DNA of 64,000 bases from Bretschneidera sinensis (GCA_023935145.1 CM043702.1:103590588-103654587), one strand, 5' to 3'; shown: positions 1 through 11,519, numbered from the stretch's first letter. Program-made: numbers and translations. The notes: generated from the sequence alone by a model not told the origin.

Positions 1-895
1 AATAGAATCTGAGTCATCTGTTTTTGCATAGCGATATTGCTCATATTTGTTGGAAATGTTTTCCTTCTAAGTTGCATGTTGAGGATGCTCAAAACTCGCA
101 TGTGCTTCTCTAATTTAGTAAGCTACTCCTCCCAATTCTCAAATCGGTTTTATTCGGGGTTTCTCTTTCTGTTGGCTTGGGTGAAAGATTTGGCACGCGC
201 AAAATCTAGCGGCTTATGATGGGATTCCAATGCAAGCAACTAAGATTATCGAGCATGTCCAGAACTGGCTGTTTGTTGCTTCATTTTAAACCAGTTTCTT
301 CTACAGCCTTTTCGAATCTCATTGTCTTGAATTCTTTACATCTTCCCATCATCTCCATTAATCCTTTTAGTGGTCGTTGGATCGAGTGGACAACTCCCCT
401 TCCAGATACTTTGACACTTAATACAGATGGTTCTTTTAAGGGTGGTGTATGTTGTAGGGGTGGTGTCGTTAGGGACAGCGTAAGTAGTGTGCTTCTTGCT
501 TTTTCTTCCTTTCATAAGGGGTCTTTGTTTTAAGAGATGGTCTCTTGCATTGCATCACTTTTGGTTTGAATGTCAAATACATTGAATGTGATTCAAAAGG
601 TATTGATTGATGCAATTCAAGGCCTAATTTCTTGCCCTTGGTCTTGCACTTATTATGTGACAGCTATAAAAAATCTTAGTCGGCCCTCAATGAATATATG
701 TGCCATATTTTTTGTGAGGGGAATAATGTTGCCGACAAGTTAGCAACTTGGGCTTACATTCATGGTTCCTCTAGGGTTTTTGACAATCGCGCTTCCCTTC
801 CTGCAGAGGTTAATAAAGCAGAAGATCAATCATGATAGATTTGGGTTCTATTATTTTAGGGCTAGATAGTTTTTTTCGATTTGATGTTTTATTGT
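1..895 (+). pseudogene. LINE (non-LTR retrotransposon) 3' end, RNase H-like domain
   Basis: Degenerate C-terminal part of a plant LINE polyprotein. The frame at 216-533 reads a segment containing LNTDGSFKGG, the start of the RNase H-like domain common at the end of plant LINE proteins. A shifted frame near 690-770 reads HIFCEGNNVADKLATWA, the typical end of that domain (His, Asp-Lys-Leu-Ala). Between them are stops and frame changes, so nothing functional remains. Positions 1-215 are probably the preceding zinc-finger linker region, too decayed to be sure. From about 835 the sequence is 3' UTR-like. It is interrupted at 896 by a Tat-like element and probably resumes at 7873. The start of the LINE lies outside the window. 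Confidence 0.7.
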
Positions 896-1539
896 TGTTG
901 ATGCCAAAAATGAGTGTTGCTGAGCTGGATGTTTAGCCTGTAGAAGTACCTGCACAGAGAAAGGGAGATTAGCTATTGGGATCGACGGAGGGGATGCCTC
1001 CGAGGATGCTCCGATGCTTAAGTTAGCAAAAGCTCAAGGTTGTATGTGTTTAAAGCTGAAAAGCTCAGTCCCCTCCTTTGGACCGCTTACCAAGTCCTTT
1101 TATAGAGTTTTGGAGGCGGTGATATTCGGAGGCAGTAGTGGGTCGGGGCAGCTGTGATAGGATACCCCAACTGGGTTGGGTAATGATGCCTATGAGGCCC
1201 AGCTAGGAAGCTGAGAACCGTTCAGTAGGGCTTTTGCCTTGTTGGCTTACTCCAGAGCCGTCTATGCGTAAGATGGTGTTTAGATCTGACGTCCCAACTT
1301 GGTTGGGTAATGATGGTTCGGAGGGCGGTGGTGACGTGGAGGCCCAGCTGGGGCCAAGATGCCCCTGAGGGCGTTCATGACCTGGAGGCCCAGCTGGAGG
1401 CAATGATGCCCTGAAGGGCGGTCATGACCTGGAGATCCAACTGTCTGGGCCTGAATTGTCCGTGTGTCTCTTTGAATTCTGGGATCACGATGATCCACGT
1501 GTCCTCCTCCTATTGGAGTGTCATATTTTGGTAGTATCA
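896..1539 (-). repeat. 3' LTR of Tat-like element 1
   Basis: 644 bp. On the plus strand it begins TGTTGATGCCAAAAATGAG and ends GTATCA. The plus-strand start is the reverse complement of the LTR ends of element 2 (21571 and 42151, TTTTTGGCATCAACA). Positions 1228-1539 are repeated at 7557-7867, which fixes the inner and outer boundaries. Frames open on the minus strand here are not genes; they only reflect a stretch without stops. Confidence 0.88.
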
Positions 1540-1557
1540 GAGGCCCCCCACTTCCTT
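1540..1557 (-). other. Polypurine tract of Tat-like element 1
   Basis: On the minus strand AAGGAAGTGGGGGGCCTC directly precedes the 3' LTR. The same tract precedes the 3' LTR of element 2 (41505-41528). Its role is priming plus-strand DNA synthesis during reverse transcription. Confidence 0.8.
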
Positions 1558-1692
1558 AAGTGCGGCACTGTGGTTAAGGAAGTAGCAGAACTAGGTTAGC
1601 GTTAGATCCTCTACGGAGGCGTGAAGTCTGGTCAACATTTGGCCCAAGGCAAGAGAGAATAGACCGAGGGCTTGTCGAGCGACTCCTCCTTT

Positions 1693-4064
1693 CAGCCAAG
1701 AACACCAGGGGTCTAAGGACAAGTGGGGCAAACCATCTTTAGAAAATAAGGGGCCGAGGACCAGTGGAGCAATCCATTTCCTCCGCCTTGAAGAGAGTGG
1801 GCCGAGGACCAGTGGAGCAATCCATCTCCTCGGCCAAGAATACCATGGGTCCGAGGACTAGTGGAGCGATTCATCTCCTCGGACCTTGAAGAGAAGGGGC
1901 CGAGGACCAGTGGAGCAATCCATCTCCTCGGCCAAGAAGACCATGGGTCCGAGGACTAGTGGAGCAATCCATCTCCTCGGACCTTGAAGAGAAGGGGCCA
2001 AGGACCAGTGGAGCAATCCATCTCCTCGGCCAAGAAGACCAGGGGTCCGAGGACTAGTGGAGCAATCCATCTCCTCGGACCTTGAAGAGAAGGGGCCGAG
2101 GACCAGTGGAGCAATCCATCTCCTCGGCCAAGAAGACCATGGGTCCGAGGACTAGTGGAGCAATCCATCTCCTCGGACCTTGAAGAGAAGGGGCCGAGGA
2201 CCAGTGGAGCAATCCATCTCCTCGGCCAAGAAGACCATGGGTCCGAGGACTAGTGGAGCAATCCATCTCCTCGGACCTTGAAGAGAATGGGCCGAGGACC
2301 AGTGGAGCAATCCATCTCCTCGGCCAAGAAGACCATGGGTCCGAGGACTAGTGGAGCAATCCATCTCCTCGGCCAAGAAGACCATGGGTCCGAGGACTAG
2401 TGGAGCAATCCATCTCCTCGGACCTTGAAGAGAATGGGCCGAGGACCAGTGGAGCAATCCATCTCCTCGGCCAAGAATACCATGGGTCCGAGGACTAGTG
2501 GAGCAATCCATCTCCTCGGACCTTGAAGAGAGTGGGCCGAGGACCAGTGGAGCAATCCATCTCCTCGGCCAAGAATACCCTGGGTCCGAGGACCAGTGGA
2601 GCAATCCATCTCCTCGGACCTTGAAGAGAATGGGCCGAGGACCAGTGGAGCAATCCATCTCCTCAGCCAGGAATACCATGGGTCCGAGGACTAGTGGAGC
2701 AATCCATCTCCTCGGACCTTGAAGAGAGTGGGCCGAGGACCAGTGGAGCAATCCATCTCCTCGTCCAAGAATACCCTGGGTTCGAGGACCAGTGGAGCAA
2801 TCCATCTCCTCGGACCTTGAAGAGAAGCGGCCGAGGACCAGTGGAGCAATCCATCTCCTCGGCCAAGAAGACCATGGGTCCGAGGATTAGTGGAGCAATC
2901 CATCTCCTCAGACCTTGAAGAGAATGGGCCGAGGACCAGTGGAGCAATCCATCTCCTCGGCCAAGAATACCCTGGGTCCGAGGACTAGTGGAGCAATCAA
3001 TCTCCTCGGACCTTGAAGAGAATGGGCCGAGGACTAGTGGAGCAATCCATCTCCTCGGCCAAGAAGACCATGGGTCTGAGGACTAGTGGAGCAATCCATC
3101 TCCTCGGACCTTGAAGAGAATGGGCCGAGGACCAGTGGAGCAATCCATCTCCTCGGCCAAGAATACCATGGGTCCGAGGACTAGTGGAGCAATCCATCTC
3201 CTCGGACCTTGAAGAGAGTGGGCCGAGGACCCGTGGAGCAATCCATCTCCTCGGCCAAGAAGACCATGGGTCCGAGGACTAGTGGAGCAATCCATCTCCT
3301 CGGACCTTGAAGAGAATGGGCCGAGGACCAGTGGAGCAATCCATCTCCTCGGCCAAGAAGACCATGGGTCCGAGGACTAGTGGAGCAATCCATCTCCTCG
3401 GACCTTGAAGAGAGTGGGCCGAGGACCCGTGGAGCAATCCATCTCCTCGGCCAAGAAGACCATGGGTCCGAGGACTAGTGGAGCAATCTATCTCCTCGGA
3501 CCTTGAAGAGCGTGGGCCGAGGACCAGTGGATCAATCCATCTCCTCGGACCTTGAAGAGAGTGGGCCGAGGACCAGTGGAGCAATCCATCTCCTCGGACC
3601 TTGAAGAGAATGGGCCGCGGACCAGTGGAGCAATCCATCTCCTCGGCCAAGAATACCATGGGTCCGAGGACTAGTGGAGCAATCCATCTCCTCGGACCTT
3701 GAAGAGAGTGGGCCGAGGACCAGTGGAGCAATCCATCTCCTCGGCCAAGAATACCCTGGGTCCGAGGACCAGTGGAGCAATCCATCTCCTCGGACCTTGA
3801 AGAGAATGGGACGAGGACCAGTGGAGCAATCCATCTCCTCGGCCAAGAATACCATGGGTCCGAGGACTAGTGGAGCAATCCATCTCCTCGGACCTTGAAG
3901 AGAAGCGACCGAGGACCAGTGGAGCAATCCATCTCCTCGGCCAAGAAGACCATGGGTCCGAGGACTAGTGGAGCAATCCATCTCCTCGGACCTTGAAGAG
4001 AATGGGCCGAGGACCAGTGGAGCAATCCATCTCCTCGGCCAAGAAGACCATGGGTCTGAGGACA
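1693..4064. repeat. 98-bp tandem array (two related 49-bp halves), about 24 units
   Basis: The array repeats a 98-bp unit made of two 49-bp halves. Each half carries GAGGACYAGTGGAGCAATCC followed by ATCTCCTCGG, and they differ in the linker (CTTGAAGAGAATGGGCC or CAAGAATACCATGGGTCC types). Every half has inverted arms, CCGAGGA and TCCTCGG, about 18 bp apart. Copies near 1693-1760 are degenerate; most others differ by a few bases. It lies between the 3' LTR and the promoter of the antisense gene. Variable satellite-like arrays in this position are known for Tat-lineage elements. The long minus-strand frames here (70 to 217 codons) are by-products of the repeat. Confidence 0.95.
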
Positions 4065-4330
4065 CGTGGAACTACGGGAAAGTTTCTCGTGTCTAGGACG
4101 GCGGCTGTGGAGACACGTGGTCTCACCTGGGTGGATGCCGCGTCATGTTACCTTGGAAATTTAAACAGCCGTTTTTAGGGAAAGCGGCGGCCACCTCGAG
4201 GGACGTAACGTCCCCTGGGAAAGTGTGTTGGTCGTTTGGGAGTTCTAAATTGTCCCCTAGATTCCTGCGACTGCATTAAATGCTCCTCGTTGGCCGTGAC
4301 AGTTCTCCTATATAAGGGGCTTTGGTTTCT
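4063..4330 (+). promoter_or_regulatory. Probable promoter of the antisense accessory gene, element 1
   Basis: Two G-boxes (CACGTG at 4063-4068 and 4114-4119) are followed by GCATTAAATGCTCCTCGTTGG near 4273-4293 without its last base, and by a TATA box, CTATATAAGG (4308-4317), 242 bp before the ATG at 4559. Element 2 keeps the same order on the opposite strand: CACGTG at 40050-40055, GCATTTAATGTCCTCGTTGG, and CATATATAAGCAGG near 39830-39817. Conservation of the order in two independent insertions supports a real promoter separate from the LTR. No transcription data are available here. Confidence 0.65.
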
Positions 4331-4558
4331 TCTTCTTCCACACACATGCCATAATCTCCTTCTGTTTTCAGAGAGTAGCTTTCCTGAGAGCCCTCGGCCT
4401 CGTCCAAAGAAGCTTGTGAGTCCTCGTTCTCGTCCCTTCAGTGAGAAGATTGGTGTGATCGTTGCATTCGCGAGACCTTGGGAGGAAAGCTCTAGGAGGA
4501 ATTCAAGTCCGAATCCTTCGGACGTTGGTGAGTTCGTGTTTTCTTTAATTTTCGTATC

Positions 4559-6601
4559 ATGTCTTCTTCGTTTGATACATACCGCGATAGGCCTAGTAGT
4601 AGTAATGGTAGGAGTAGTGTAGATGGTACGAGTGGTAGCAGCTCCGAAGAAGTAGAGACGTCCTCGTCTTCTTCTGGAGGGAATGCCCCCGTAACGGGTA
4701 CGCCAGGGGCAGGCCCCATGGCGCTAGTGCCCTACGTTCCTTTGGGGGTGGAGAGAGAATATCAGGACTGGTCCTCGTCTGGTGAGGACACACTTAGGGC
4801 GTTGACCGACATTAGGGAGACCTCGACTGGAGAGGAGAGAGAGGAATGGAACTATACAGCCAACGAGATCCCTAGCCAACTGAGGGAGGAGAATTTGGAA
4901 GTGATAAGGAAGACGTACCGCATTCCGGGCGAGTATGAGCTTCGGCTGGCCAGGGTGGGGGAGAGGGCCTGTGATGTCCTCCCTGACCGGGCCCCGTTCG
5001 AGCTTTGCGTGTACGAGCATCACATGCAGGCCGGGCTTCGGTTTCCCCTTCACCCCTACTTTTGTACAATCCTTAGGTACTTTGATATAGCGCTGTGTCA
5101 GCTGGTACCGAATTCGGTACGGCTGATCATGGCCTTTATCTGCGTTTGCTTAGAAGTGGGCCGACCAATGACGATGGATATTTTCAAGGCCCACTTCTTG
5201 ATCAGCCGGCATGGTCACACACGGTGGGTGGTCTTTAGTACTCGACCGAAGAGGAGGTTGCTGAAGAAGACCCCTTCATCTATCAAAAGGTGGAAGAAGA
5301 ATTTCTTTTTCATCCGATCTGCCGAGGACTTCGACTTGCGTGGAGTATGGACCGCATCGAAATATGCAAAAAGGCGGGCCTTCTTCCGTATGAGCAAGAG
5401 ACGGTGAACGCCATGGTGGCCTCGCCTTTGGACGTCGGGGTCCTATACGACAATGAAGAACTGGCCCGGCGAGGTCTTTGTTCTTTGTGCCCTGAGCCTT
5501 CGCTTGAGAGCGGTAAAGGCTTTGGTTTACCCTCTACTTTCTTTATTCTTATTTTGCATCGTTATCCTGCGATTTGTACTTACGCTATTTCCTTCTTTCG
5601 TTTGCTTCTTTTGTTTGCTTGTGTTTTGATCAGAGATGGAAGCGGCTGCCCGTGCCAGAGAGCATGCCAAGAAGTTGGCATTAGAGCAGAGGAGGTCGAC
5701 TCGGTCTGGGAAACAAACAGGCTTGACTTCGCGGCCTAAGAAGAGGGCCCGAGCCCCATCTCCGGCTCCGATTGACTTGGGGACTCCTCCACGGCCGTCG
5801 ACCCAGTCAGAGACACCTCTGGTAAGCAGTGCCCCTATCCCCGGCCCTAGCCAGGGGCCAACTTCGGAGGCCTCGATCTTCATGCCCAACTGGGCCATCT
5901 AGACAGATGACTCTGTCTTCGCACATCCTCGGGTGGCGAGGGAACATCTGTTTAAGGGCACCCCCCTCGTGATATTGCCGAGTTGGGTCGAAAGACCACG
6001 GACTCTCTCTGTGTGGCGGCCGAGGCTTTGGCTTCTCAAGTTAGATTCCATTTTTGCTTTGTTATATATTGTTTTCGCCGAATTGTGTTTCACGCATGGC
6101 TTCTGGTATCAGATGGGCGTTCTGGTGGGCGCGGCCGCACATCGATGCATGGAGACAGCGGAGCTTCTTGGGCGTACCCAGTGCCAGTTGGAGGAGAGGA
6201 CAGAGGCTGTTTGCCAGCTGCAGGCTTCCTTGGAGTCTGCTATCCTGGCTAAAGCTGAAGCCGAAGCCACTGCTCGGGCCGCTATCGAGGCCCGTCTTAG
6301 AGCCGCAGCTGAGGAGGCTGAGGCCCGCACTAGGGCGGCCATGGAGGAAGCCTTAGCTTCTTTCCAGAGTTCGGAGGCCTATCGCCTGGCCGTCGTTTCC
6401 GAGGGTGGCCAGCAGTACCTTACGGGGTTCATGGAGGCCAAGGGGAAGGCTGAGAGCATGTACCCGGAGCTCGATTTCTCCGCATTGGACCTGCTGGGGC
6501 CCGAGGATGAGGAGCCGCTAGCTTCGGATGATGAGCCCGCTGATGGGCAGGATCGTGGCGGGCGATCGGGCACGGGGTCTCCTGACCTTGGAGATCAGTA
6601 G
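4559..6601 (+). pseudogene. Antisense accessory ORF (aORF), Transposase_28-like, element 1
   Basis: Runs opposite to gag-pol. Inferred exons are 4559-5512, 5634-6039 and 6113-6601; the introns are supported by the matching copy at 37405-39444. The N-terminus is rich in Ser and acidic residues (about 1-100). Next comes a domain including RYFDIALCQLVPNSVRLIMA and a conserved FFF-x-W/R stretch, which I recognise as the putative gypsy-type transposon family (Pfam PF04195, from memory). The C-terminal exon is an Ala/Glu/Arg-rich probable coiled coil ending in an acidic tail. Defects are a frameshift near 5335-5345, a TAG stop at 5900-5902, a frameshift near 5975-5985, and a weak donor (CAAGTT) for intron 2. 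Molecular function is unknown. Similar antisense ORFs are known in several Tat elements. Confidence 0.75.
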
Positions 6602-6804
6602 GGCTTAGGTCGAGGGTACTCTGTCGTAGTCCCCCCTTTTTTGTTGTTTTATTGTTTTGGTCCAGCCGTTTTTGTGTTGTCTTTTGCGGCTGTTGGTGCA
6701 CCCTTTTTGCCTTGGTTTGGGTATTTGGTTTAGTTAACAAGACAAATGTAAGTAAAGTCTTTAATATATATAAAACAAGACTGTTTACATGCGCGCAACG
6801 CTAT

Positions 6805-7554
6805 TTATTGATAAAAACGTCGAAGATTTTCCGCATTCCAAGTACGAGGAATGGCATTTCCGTTCAATTCTTCGAGTTCAAACGTGCCAGGACGGCATAC
6901 TTTTTTGATGCGATACGGCCCTTCCCAAGTAGGGACTAGTTTGCCTGATTCTCGGGGCCTAGATACTGCACTCTTTCGCAAGACGAGGTCATGAAGACAG
7001 AAACGTCTTACTTTTACTCTTGAGTTGAAGTACCTGGTGGCTCGCTGCTGGTAAACGGCAAGTCGAATTTGGGCTTTGTCCCGGGCTTCGTCGAAAAGAT
7101 CGGCGTTCGTGCGAAGGGCTTCCTCATTGCTTCGTTCCTCAAAATTCTGAACTCGTAAGGAAGGTATTCCTATTTCCAAGGGGATGACTGCCTCGGACCC
7201 ATAAGTCATGAAGAAAGGGGTTTCCCCGGTAGGTGCTCGAGTCGTGGTTCGATATGCCCAAAGTATGTTGGGTAAATGGTCTGCCCACTGCTTCTCTGCT
7301 TCGTCTATTCGCCTTTTAATGCCTTGCAAGATCGTTCGGTTGGTAACTTCGGCTTGTCCATTTGCTTACGGGTATCCAACTGAAGAGAAATGATGGTCAA
7401 TGTGTAATTCATCGCAAAATGTTTTGAACCGAACGCTGTCAAACTGTTTGCCGTTGTCTGTTACTAACACTTGTGGTACTCCAAACCGACACACGATTGA
7501 TTTCCATACGAAGGCTCGGGCTTGAAAGTCCGTGATGCTGGCCAAGGGTTCGGT
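6805..7554 (-). pseudogene. Integrase, catalytic and C-terminal part (Tat-like element 1)
   Basis: Minus-strand remnant of the retroviral-type integrase that inserts element DNA. It begins abruptly inside the catalytic core at ASITDFQARAFVWKS, keeps the second catalytic Asp in VTDNGKQFDS, and then hits an in-frame TAA at 7366-7368 just after SVGYP. The rest (7365 to 6805) is open, contains the AYRTTTRAPTGETPF motif, and ends with GPYRIKKVCRPGTFELEELN, the usual Tat integrase C-terminus. The zinc-binding N-terminus and first catalytic Asp are lost in the deletion that fused integrase to the LTR near 7555. A reading frame (7731-7366) runs through the junction from LTR into integrase. Confidence 0.85.
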
Positions 7555-7867
7555 TCGGCTTTTGCCTTGTTGGCTTACTCCAGAGCCGTCTATGCGTAAG
7601 ACGGTGTTTAGATCTGACGTCCCAACTTGGTTGGGTAATGATGGTTCGGAGGGCGGTGGTGACGTGGAGGCCCAGCTGGGGCCAAGATGCCCTTGAGGGC
7701 GGTCATGACCTGGAGGCCCAGCTAGAGGCAATGATGCCCTGAATGGCGGTCATGACCTGGAGATCCAACTGTCTGGGCCTGAATTGTCCGCGTGTCTCTT
7801 TGAATTCTGGGATCACGATGATCCACGTGTCCTCCTCCTATTGGAGTGTCATATTTTGGTAGTATCA
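7555..7867 (-). repeat. Truncated 5' LTR of Tat-like element 1
   Basis: About 311 bp matching 1228-1539 almost base for base. It ends in GTATCA followed by the target duplication ATTGT at 7868-7872. Only the first half of the LTR (U3 side, read on the minus strand) remains. The inner edge abuts integrase sequence where both share GGCTTTTGCC. Confidence 0.85.
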
Positions 7868-7872
7868 ATTGT

Positions 7873-7899
7873 ATTATAGTTTTTTTGCCAAACCCTCTT

Positions 7900-7957
<58 letters not shown>
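7873..7957 (+). other. Probable LINE 3' UTR and (TA)n tail
   Basis: Once element 1 and one target duplication are removed, the sequence before 896 continues here, with a T-rich stretch and a TA microsatellite of about 45 bp (7908-7953). Plant LINEs often end in simple repeats, so this may be the LINE end. That is inference; the TA run could also be independent. Confidence 0.4.
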
Positions 7958-7960
<3 letters not shown>

Positions 7961-8398
7961 AAAATAAGAAAGCTCAATCAATAAAAACTCATTGTAAAGA
8001 ATTTAATCAAGTTAACTAAACAATAATCAAGTTAAGTAGTGAACAATCTTAGATTTTCCAAAAATCTAATTACAAAATTATATTCTAAGAAAGGAAAAAA
8101 AAAGTTAAATTTCTGTGACACTTTTTATTTGTTTTTCTTCAAACACAATATAGTTTTGGTATTTGTACTTAAGTGAAAGAATAATCTATAAACAATAAAA
8201 AGGCATAAAATGATAACACACATTTTATAAAAGGTTTAAAATAAACAATAAAATTAAGTTAAGTGTTCCAATAAACTAATTGAAATTTTACATCCAAAAA
8301 TTGAATTTATCTTATCAGATTCTAAAAATAAACAAATTAGAAAAATAAAATTTGTCATAAGAATTATTTTTTTTTTTATCTTAGCTAAACTAAATTAA
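7958..8398. other. Gene-free AT-rich stretch
   Basis: No ORF, RNA gene or recognisable repeat was seen. It is very AT-rich, with A and T runs. It ends at the target site of the copia element. Confidence 0.6.
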
Positions 8399-8403
8399 AA
8401 GAA

Positions 8404-9333
8404 TTTAAATGTATATATTTCCTAATGTAAATAATATTAGGAAATCCTAGTTTAATCGCTCAGCATGGTTCATGTACTGATCACTCCTCTAAATATTTTC
8501 CTATATTTAATTGCTTTGTTGGTACTTCATCTTACAATCATGAAGGTCTGTTTGGACTGCATCCTGGATTCTCTTCCACGCCATGTCAGATTTGTCACAC
8601 CACATATCACCTTACTCTCAATTATCCACACCATTTCAATCGTGTTGTTGTCTCTCATGATCTGCCCAAATCATTTGCTATTATGTCAATTGGCGAGTCT
8701 AATGTCGCCTAGTAGTACCTTGATACAGCCGCCTCCGCTCACATGACATTATTCTCACAGGTACTAATACCACCCTCTTTTTTCACTTTATTCATACTTT
8801 ATCTAACCAATTTGCTATGAAGGATCTTGGTGATCTCCATTATTTTCTTGGAATTGAAGCGGTTCGTCATTCCACCGGTTTGTTTCTCTCTTAAACTAAA
8901 TAAATCAATGACCTTTTACTTAAATTTTCTATGTCTTCTACAAAACCAGTTAAAACTCATTTACCTTCCCAGTCAATACCTTCACAGCACGAGGGTGATG
9001 AACTGCTAGCAGGTCCCTCTAAATTTAAGAGTATGATTATTTAACCATGACCCAGCCTGATATTGCATATGCTATTAATCTGGTTAGTCAGTTTTTGCAT
9101 GCTCCTCATATGATTCATTTTCAGCTTATCAAATGCATTTTTCAATATTTATGTAGTACTACTAATCATGGGTTGCTTATTGTTTCTGCAAAGGATTTCT
9201 TTCTTTCTTTCTTGCTATGTAGAAGCAGACTGGGTAAGCTGCCATGACAGTTGTCGGTCCACCACAGGTTATGCAGTTTTTCTTACACTGGATCATATTT
9301 CTTAGAAAAGAATGAAACAACCCATTGTATCTA
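8404..9333 (+). pseudogene. Copia gag/protease fused to RT-RNase H remnant
   Basis: After an LTR stub of about 50 bp, one frame reads a decayed CCHC knuckle (CQICHTTYHLTLN), then two stops and YLDTAASAHMT, the protease active-site region with Ala in place of Gly. The sequence jumps at about 8745 straight to DIILTGTNTT of reverse transcriptase, so integrase and half of RT are deleted. KDLGDLHYFLGIEA (from 8820) is the typical end of copia RT. RNase H follows with several stops and is cut at 9333 by the chromovirus. It resumes at 17888. Confidence 0.75.
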
Positions 9334-11467
9334 TGTAATGACCCATCCCGGGTTGGCCACCCTCGAGACGGTGTTGTTACATTTTGAAAATCGCAGCATG
9401 ATACATTTATGCGATAAGAAAAATAACACCAACAGAAATTTTTACATCAATCCTCAACCCTCAACAGGGGAGATACATCATTCTGATATTGATTTAAACA
9501 TTATATACAACGTAAAATGCATGAATATTTACAAATAAATTTTTATTTTATTTTCTCATTAGTCTGAGGATGTGGACATGTACGTGGCTTACAGATAACA
9601 ACTCACCAAACTAATTGCCCTGCCTGCTACCTGAAATCATTGTACAACGAGGGATGAGCTTCACAAGCTCAGTGAATCAAATTTACTAGAAGTATTCAAT
9701 TTGTATAAATAGTCTTTCAATATTTGATCATTTATATCTCATACAACTTGGTAATAGTATTCTACTATCACTACACATATCATAAGTCTCATTCTCTATC
9801 AATTTCTTCTTCTTATATATTGGTTCTCTTTAAGACCAGCAATTATCTTATAATTACCTCGTAATAAGGTTCACAACATAAAGTCTACCATTTAGATGGT
9901 TTTTATCATATCATACTTCTATGTTTCTTTCTCACCATAACTGTCTCTCTGAGACTCCTTCATCTATAAATAAATGTACAATAACAAACAACACTTCAGC
10001 ATTTCAATAATACAATCAATATTTAAAACAGTTGCAATGCATAAACTTTTATTAGGGAACGTCTTTCTACATGTAGACATGTTTTTATCTTAGACCAGCT
10101 CCCTCCCAGTTCTTTTATTTCCAGCATATACCGGTTGTCACAGTATTTATTTCCAGTATATACCGGCTGTCACAGTTTTCATTTATTTTCAGCATATACC
10201 GACTGTCACGGTTTTTCAATTAGACTGGCCCCCTCCCAGTTCTTTTATTTCATGCATATGTATATGAACAATAATATGAAATATGCATATGAACAATAAC
10301 ATAAAAACAAACATAAATTCAAATATTTAAATTAGTTATCCTGATTATTCTCAATTATTATTTGAAAAATTCAATTAAATTCATCTTCTCATAAATCACA
10401 TCAAATCATTAATCATAGTTTGTCAAGATCCACTAAATTTCATCTCCTCATAAATCGTATCAAAACATTAATCATGGCTCATCAAGAATTTCACTTATCG
10501 CTTTTATTATTAAATCAACTTATTATTCCAAAAATATTATTTCTCATAAAATAATTCTCTACACATCCACTATTCCTATCACATCTATCAACCAATTTTC
10601 ATCTATCACCAAAGCATAAGTTGATAATTTATTCTAATATTATCTCTAGATATTTCACATTTATCTTGATTACTTAAAGTAAATCTAACTCACCACGTAG
10701 CACTTAGAGCTACCCGTGGAGCACCTCCATGCTTTTCTTGCTCCTCTCAGCAATTTTCCCCGGTTGCTTATCGTCAACACCTGACATAATTTTTATATTA
10801 AAATTTCTAATTTATTCTTCAATTCTTCCATAATTTACACCCTTTGAAAATTCTCACTTTGAATTCCAAGAAATTTCGTGTATGCTAAATTTTAAAAATA
10901 AACTTCACGTTATTACCTTATGTTTTTCTTTGAGCTTCCCGTGATTCTCTATGAATTTCTCCCGTAAACCCCTTCAAAATTTTACTCTTTCAACCTTACT
11001 TTCGGTCCCCAAGTGTTTAAAGAAATAGATTCATTTAGATTTGAGATTGAAGAAAACCAAACAGGATTTAGTAAACTAATAAAAAATTAAATATATAAAA
11101 CTTTTTACGCAGCAAGTCACCGCTTTCCACTATATCAAATTGAACAGCAGCATAACATGCAACATAATTTACCCAATGTTGCAACACCTGGACTTCTAGG
11201 TGTTGCACGATTTTTTTTTCTTTTCTTTTTCTTTCTTCTTTTTCCTTATTCTGAACGATTTTTTTTTCTTTTTCTTTACACCACCACGCGTCTTTTTTTT
11301 TAATTATTTTATAAAAATTAAATCTTTTGCATATACATACACATATATATATATATATATATACATACATACATACATACATATATATATATATATATTA
11401 TTTTAACTCCATGTCATATTTATTAAATTACTTCTTTACCATTTCTTTACGAATATGGGTATTACAA
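9334..11467 (-). repeat. 3' LTR of the chromovirus
   Basis: 2134 bp, closely matching 15779-17887. On the plus strand it runs from TGTAATGACCC to GGGTATTACA. It holds repeated segments with ATATACCGG-TTGTCAC type sequence (10120-10230), an A/T-rich stretch, poly-T runs and a TA/CATA microsatellite (11341-11398). The polypurine tract AAGGTGGGTAGAAT (minus strand, 11481-11468) lies just outside it. Confidence 0.88.
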
Positions 11468-11519
11468 TTCTACCCACCTTACAAAAATTTCGTTCCCGAA
11501 ATTTCCTTACCTAATTCAT

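Larger units (their letters stand above)
896..7867 (-). mobile_element. Tat-like Ty3/gypsy element 1, internally deleted
   Basis: A minus-strand LTR element bounded by TG...CA termini and a perfect 5-bp target duplication, ATTGT (891-895 and 7868-7872). Read on its own strand it has a truncated 5' LTR (7867 down to about 7555), fused directly to the catalytic and C-terminal part of integrase, then an antisense accessory gene (4559-6601 on the plus strand), a 98-bp tandem array, a polypurine tract and a complete 3' LTR (1539 down to 896). Primer-binding site, gag, protease, RT, RNase H and the integrase N-terminus are missing. Layout and sequence match element 2 at 20823-42151. It cannot move on its own and sits in the 3' end of a LINE. 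Confidence 0.9.

Noticed and set aside
1693..4064. CRISPR-like regular repeats
   Set aside because: There are no unique spacers; the whole unit is repeated, and the context is a plant retrotransposon.
1858..4065. Many overlapping minus- and plus-strand frames of 70-217 codons (MDCSTSPRTHG... types)
   Set aside because: They repeat every 98 bp inside the tandem array and have no conserved start or end; they arise because the repeat lacks stops in those frames.
4593..5069. Minus-strand frames opposite the aORF
   Set aside because: Shadow frames of the aORF; no domain and no conservation in the second copy.
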